Below, piece by piece: positions 59,642 to 64,000 of a DNA stretch of 64,000 nt. The stretch is from Dipteronia dyeriana (Eukaryota; Streptophyta; Magnoliopsida; Sapindales; Sapindaceae). How positions within the stretch are numbered: position 1 is the first letter of the stretch; each line of letters opens with the position of its first letter. The position numbers and the translations under genes were made by a program. Under the pieces are notes generated by a model. The model was given only the letters and a program-made list of their open reading frames with translations, searched no databases and was not told where the DNA came from. The stretch covers positions 56,759,288 to 56,823,287 of the forward strand of contig CM065296.1 of the NCBI GenBank assembly GCA_032871835.1, read 5' to 3'.

Positions 59642-60114
59642 TAAAACTAACCTTGAATTGAGATTGATGCAAGATCTTCAAACGGAGAATCGCGGACTTC
59701 TGGATAATGAAATCTGAGTTTAAAGAAATTTCTGCTGAAAAATTATTGAGAATAAACCAACGATGTCTCTCAGCAAAGAATTTAAAGAAGAGACGGCACG
59801 AAACCCTAGGATTTCAAAGAGGGAAAAAACTTATGACGAAACTCGATGACGTAGGCGGCGTTAAGGGAAACGCAAAAATCATTTCTCATAAATGATATTG
59901 AAAAACGAAGAGACGAGGGACACGTGTCGAAATAGGAAGTAGCCTTCGACAGTCAGAACTTCAAAACGTCGCCATCATTTAAGATCTCGCGTGATGAAGC
60001 GAATCGAAATTACAGGGTCACCATTAAGACGTACCATTATGACAAGACGGCTATTCTGACAAGTGAAAATTAATACAATTAAAATACTCTTGCCCGAAAT
60101 GAAATTTACTCGGC

Positions 60115-60135
60115 AAAAATATTTTAAGGGGGTAT
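60115..60135 (+). promoter_or_regulatory. Polypurine tract of G3
   Basis: aaaatattttaagggggtat directly precedes the 3' LTR, identical in layout to G1. Confidence 0.78.
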
Positions 60136-61011
60136 TGTTGTATGTGAATTTTACCAAGCATACACGTCATTGACAGGAAGGAGAAAATTACCAGGTGGAC
60201 GCCCAAATGGGCACTCAGGAAATATCCTATGAGGCATTATTAAAGAGAAGAAAGCCCGAGTAAGCATATATAGAATGAAACATACTTGGGATCAGTTAAC
60301 AACACTCAGTACTGGTTAAACAACGCTTCCACCTAGGCTCAAACAGCGCTACTCGAGACCATCAGGTATTACTCTTACTCGGGAATAAATACGACTCGAG
60401 TAAGAACTTGGTGCTTATTTCACATGGATTAAGTCATTAAATACGCAAAGATATCCATCAGGAAGGAATCCCAAATAAAACGGAATATTAAGTTAGAAGA
60501 TTCCCCAATCAGGAAATAACTTGATTACTTTACGAAGACTACATTCTTATAAGGAAACAAGTCCAAATTGAACAGCACTACTAGAATCCCACTCGATTTC
60601 CATAAGAGACTCCAAAGCAGGAAAGAAGACAAATCAACTTCAAACAAGTAACCAAATCACAATTAAAATACAAAGATCTTATATTACTTGTACAAAGCAA
60701 ATTAGGGTTCTATAAGCATATAAATAGACCCATAATCTGGCTCAAAAATATATAGGCAATATAGCATACAGCAATCATAGCAAATACAGAGAGAAAAAAG
60801 AGAGATCGAGAGCTTGTAAACATTATATTTTCATAGTGGATTTTGGCTTGGTTGATCCTTCAACCACCCATAGACGTTTCTCCGGTCATCGGAGTTTTAC
60901 CATGTAAAACTTGTCTTTGTTACTCTCTCTGCATCTCTTTCTCTTTGACTCAATAGCTGAAATCCAATCCTTGTTGGCTTTTCTGACCTAATCCAGAAAT
61001 CGACGTCAACA
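60136..61011 (+). repeat. 3' LTR of G3 (876 bp)
   Basis: It starts TGTTGTATGTG, ends GTCAACA, has the same length as the 5' LTR and is followed by the duplication aaatc. Confidence 0.96.
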
Positions 61012-61016
61012 AAATC

Positions 61017-61155
61017 AAAAGATCAAAGGAGCCGTCAATGTCGGTATGACAATTATCTATCCTTCTTGTTTATTCTTATATATTGTAGAAGATTGTTTGA
61101 TTACATTAAAATTTTAAAACCTATTTCAGCTGCGCAATAAATATGGGCTCCTACA
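61017..61155 (+). repeat. 5' LTR of B, last part
   Basis: This resumes the LTR after G3 and ends CTCCTACA before the primer site. The stretch resembles 18375-18520 in the 3' LTR of A. Confidence 0.78.
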
Positions 61156-61158
61156 AAT

Positions 61159-61170
61159 TGGTATCAGAAC
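61159..61170 (+). promoter_or_regulatory. Primer-binding site of B, initiator Met tRNA type
   Basis: TGGTATCAGAAC lies 3 bp after the LTR end and differs from the S and C sites at one base near its end. Confidence 0.88.
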
Positions 61171-63032
61171 CTAATTGTATAATGTATTTGAATATTCAAT
61201 TAGTTCCTGACGTTGCATGTATGAATTTGTAGGTACGAATCTAATGAATGTATGAATGTTTATATTTAAATTGTTTAAATAAAAACATGATTGATCGTTA
61301 ATTATATGGTACATGGGTGTTACGGTTTTGGATTTTAAATGTAATATTTTTTCATGTAATATTAGTTCCGGGTGTAATATTTTTTTTTCTTTCAGCTGTA
61401 ATCGTTCAATGTAAACCATATTTTGTAATATTGTTTGAAGAGATTGATTCGAGAAGACGAAGAAGTCGGGTAAAACAGCATTGTGTGTACAAGGCCCATG
61501 CATGATTATCATGTAACATGTTGTTGTGTGCAAGTGTTGCATGTATGCACAACAACCAAAGTGTGCACAATGCACATGCATGATTGTCATGCAACATGTT
61601 GTTGCTGTGTGTAAGTGATGCACGTATGCACAACAGCTAAAAATGCAGCACACAATTGATATCATATATGCAAAGCCACAACCCACGTGTCTCTTACATA
61701 TGTGCAACAATGCACTGCTGCTACATGCAGTTTCTGTACGTTTGTGAAGTGGTCATGCATGTCCAAGTGCAATTGTTGGCAAGCACGCTATTTTGTGCAG
61801 ATGTCAATATGTCAAGTATGAAACATTCAATTGCTATGTGTTTTGTACAACAGTCACGTGCGTGTGCGCAAGCAAGTTTGGGGTATTTTTTTGGGAAATC
61901 CCGGGCCTACAAAAATGTTAGAGCAACATTTAGGCTTTAGGGATTTAATCCATGAGAATGGATGCATTAAAAATAAATCAAGTTGGACTTGATTTTGGAC
62001 CCGGAAGATACAGAAGAACTCAAAGACTTAAAGATTATGGAATTACAAGAAGACCAAGAAATGCATTGGATAATTTTTTATAATTAGATTATTTTTTAAG
62101 TTAGATATACCCATTGTACTCACTCAATTCAAGAATACTTTTATTATGTTATAATTAAAGCATTGTCATGTATATACATGTCATTTAGATTAGGTGTGAC
62201 TACACATATATATCATACATGCATTATAGCCATCTATATTATGTGTTTATTTTTAATTTGATTAAAATGGGTAATTCACATAATTGGCTATAAGTTAATG
62301 GGATTAGTTTTTAGGAGTAAAAACTAGGTAATTCTCATTAATAACTAATATATTTATTAAAGAGTTTAATTAGTTAGATTAGTAGAGTCCATTACAAATA
62401 TTAGGATTAATTTGATTAAACCCCTAAATATAATAGGATCTAATAATGTGTTTCATTTTAATAGTTAAAACTTGGTAAATACACATTTAATAATTCTAGT
62501 CCCAGTAAATAGTTTACTTAGATTAGAATTATCACTAATTAACTAGATTTTTAAGAGTTAAAAATCAAATAGTTTATTAGTTATTGGAATAGGATTCTAA
62601 TAATTTGTTATCAATACCAAGGTTGACTTCCTAATGGATAGGATTTATGAGAGTATTTTAGGATTGATCGACCCTAAGGCGGCAATTCTCGAGTTAAGCT
62701 CATGAGATCTGAAATGATAGGTTACACTTATAAGGTTTTAATTAAAATAGCTAATTAAAAACCTGACTAAATAAATGATGGTTGAATGGTAGATGAATAA
62801 GAGCTATTTTGGTATATCATTTGAGAATATCTCGATCCAACATGCAAGAATTTGACTGACCAAAAGACGATACTTTCTTATGGTATGTTGAGTTGTCGTT
62901 GTGTAGTATTTTTTTTAGGGTTGTTCGTGTTCATTAAATGTGTTCATACATCATGTTTAATTTTATGCCAAAAAATTCGCACATGTTATGAATGTATGAC
63001 TGAATTGATTCTTAATTTATGTTTTTCCAGCA
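61171..63032 (+). other. Long untranslated leader of B
   Basis: Nearly 1.9 kb lie between primer site and gag ATG. The part after 62610 is shared with element A (10805-11207), including a phrase ending cctgact. No plus-strand gene is seen. A minus-strand open frame of 179 codons (61171-61710) is Cys/His-rich because of the repeats below; it has no known relative and is probably chance. The middle part is AT-rich. Confidence 0.7.
61494..61650 (+). repeat. 78-bp tandem duplication rich in CATGCATG in B leader
   Basis: Two copies start at 61494 and 61572 (gcccatgcatgat, gcacatgcatgat). Each contains aacatgttgttg and gtatgcacaaca, palindrome-like runs of alternating purines and pyrimidines. A third, degenerate echo follows at 61720-61870. 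Confidence 0.8.
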
Positions 63033-64000
63033 ATGTCGTCTGCTTTATTACAAATCCTCAATAACGACAAATTAATTGGTGAAAACTATACAAAATGGAA
63101 ACATAACATAAATGCAATATTGGTCACCAAGGACCTAAAGTTTGTGCTTATGGAGGAGTGTCCTCCAGAGCCTACTGCCCATGCCGCACGAACTGTTTGT
63201 GAGGCATATGAGAAATGGGTCTTATAAGATGAGATAGCCCGAATGTATCTGTTAGCTAGTATGACAGATATGCTTGTTTCGAAGCACGAAGCAATGTGTA
63301 CTGCATTTGAGATAATGGATTCATTGCAAGCTATGTTCGGGCAACCCTCTGAGCAAAAGCGGTATAAAGCTGTTTGTTTTGTAATGCTTGCTCAGATGAA
63401 AGAGGGTGCATCTGTTCAGGAACATGTCCTGAGCATGATGTCCTATTTCAACCCGGTAGAAAACAATGGTGGTGCTCTTTATGAACCCAGTCCGGTGAGC
63501 ATCATACTGACGACTCTTCCAAAAAGTTTCGATCAGTTCAAGAGTAATTATAGCATGAACAAATTAAAGTTCAGTCTCACTCAGTTGCTTAATGAGCTTA
63601 CTACTTTTGAGTCCTTGACAAAGGACAACAAAAGTAAGGCTAGTGAGGCAAATGTTGGCGGACCATCTTCTTTTGGTAATAAAAAGATGAAGTGGTTTGC
63701 TAGGAAAGCAAAGGGTAAGCCCAAACCCAAGAAAGTCAAAGGCAAGAAATAGAGCACCTCCATTAATCAGGGCAAATGAAAGTGTTTCCATTGCGACAGA
63801 GTTGGCCACTGGAAGAGGAATTGTCCCTAGTATCTAGATGAGGTAGCCAAAAAGAAAAAGACAAATGATAAATATGATTTACTTGTTCTTGAGTCATGTT
63901 TAGTGGAAGATGATTCTTCACATTGGGTAGTTGATTCGGGTGCCACTAACCATGTTTGTTCTTCAATCAGTGGACTGATTATTTGACAGAGCTTGAGGAA
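63033..64000 (+). pseudogene. Copia gag and start of protease (B), cut by the window edge
   Basis: The frame starts at ATG 63033 (MSSALLQILNNDK) with ENYTKWKHNINAILV, a copia gag N-terminus. TAA at 63225-63227 interrupts it. The central part (63243-63752) has VQEHVLSMMSYFNP, VSIILTTLPKSFDQFKSNY and a Lys-rich tail ending at TAG 63750. A TGA follows, then the zinc knuckle CFHCDRVGHWKRNC (63783-63824) and the protease site WVVDSGATNHVC with its Asp at 63933-63935. The catalytic DSG is intact. The three stops make gag non-functional, though it is better preserved than in A. Confidence 0.88.

Larger units (their letters stand above)
49003..61011 (+). mobile_element. Complete Ty3/gypsy Tat-lineage element G3 (12,009 bp)
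   Basis: Two LTRs of exactly 876 bp and the target duplication aaatc (48998-49002 and 61012-61016) define the ends. The interior has a primer site, gag, protease, reverse transcriptase, native RNase H, a second RNase H, integrase, a tandem array, an antisense gene and a purine tract. G1 is its close sister. By eye about 27 differences separate the LTRs in their first 430 bp and fewer after, so it is not a very recent insertion. Stops, frameshifts and a lost integrase Asp make it defective. Confidence 0.96.
25161..64000 (+). mobile_element. Ty1/copia element B, host of the nested insertions, runs past right edge
   Basis: The 5' LTR starts TGTTGGGGTTTTTGCC at 25161 and is split into three parts (25161-26682, 48909-49002, 61017-61155) by elements C and G3. 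A primer site complementary to initiator Met tRNA follows at 61159, then a leader and gag-pol from 63033. The gag and the leader are close to those of element A. The 3' half lies beyond 64000, so the outer target duplication (gtact on the left) cannot be tested. Confidence 0.85.

Noticed and set aside
61171..61710. 179-codon minus-strand frame rich in Cys and His.
   Set aside because: The Cys/His pattern comes from the 78-bp tandem repeat of CATGCATG and tgcacaac blocks. No domain is recognisable and there is no start or splice context.

Overview
The window is repetitive plant nuclear DNA, probably from a eudicot. More than nine tenths of it is LTR retrotransposons inserted into one another. 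I see no ordinary host gene, rRNA, tRNA or CRISPR array. The organism call rests on the element families: Ty3/gypsy Tat-lineage elements with a second RNase H and an antisense gene, Ty1/copia elements primed by initiator Met tRNA, a Sirevirus-like copia element, plant-type MITE and SINE remnants, and very AT-rich LTRs. I cannot name the species. Nearly all polyprotein genes carry stops, frameshifts or deletions, so they are annotated as pseudogenes.

Layout, left to right. 1-9008: 3' three quarters of a Tat-like gypsy element (G1) with its 3' LTR. 9009-10804: AT-rich spacer with a MITE-like and a SINE-like piece and an old gypsy remnant. 10805-18522: degenerate copia element A, its integrase split by a reverse-oriented solo LTR (12563-14578). 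18523-22650: old repeat debris, including an LTR-like segment and an orphan fragment of the Tat antisense gene. 22651-25118: reverse-oriented solo LTR of copia family C with a perfect 5-bp target duplication. 25161-64000: copia element B, which runs off the right edge and is the host of a nest.

The nest inside B. Element C (26683-48903) sits in the 5' LTR of B. Inside C are the Sirevirus-like element S (28558-38074, in the 5' LTR of C, target duplication ggcaa) and the shortened gypsy element G2 (39462-48610, repeat ataact on both sides). A complete 12,009-bp gypsy element G3 (49003-61011, target duplication aaatc, two 876-bp LTRs) sits in the same B LTR 94 bp beyond C. The B LTR ends at 61155, followed by its primer site, a 1.9-kb leader and a gag-pol start at 63033.

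How the genes fit together. The three gypsy copies share one architecture: LTR, primer site, gag, protease, reverse transcriptase, RNase H, a second RNase H, integrase, a tandem array of about 91-bp units, then a multi-exon gene on the opposite strand with a domain like the plant putative gypsy-type transposon family (Pfam Transposase_28), a purine tract and the 3' LTR. The antisense gene keeps its apparent splice sites in G1 and G3. It has been altered by a 1,249-bp tandem duplication in G1 and by a deletion of about 1.9 kb in G2. It also has a diverged relative at 22007-22620 with no gypsy pol beside it. G1 and G3 share inactivating stops that G2 lacks, which suggests copying in trans of an already defective master.

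All reading is by eye. Family names, splice sites and LTR ends without target duplications are inferences. I found no clearly new biological system; the antisense gene with its satellite-like array and the orphan homologue are the best candidates for a second look.
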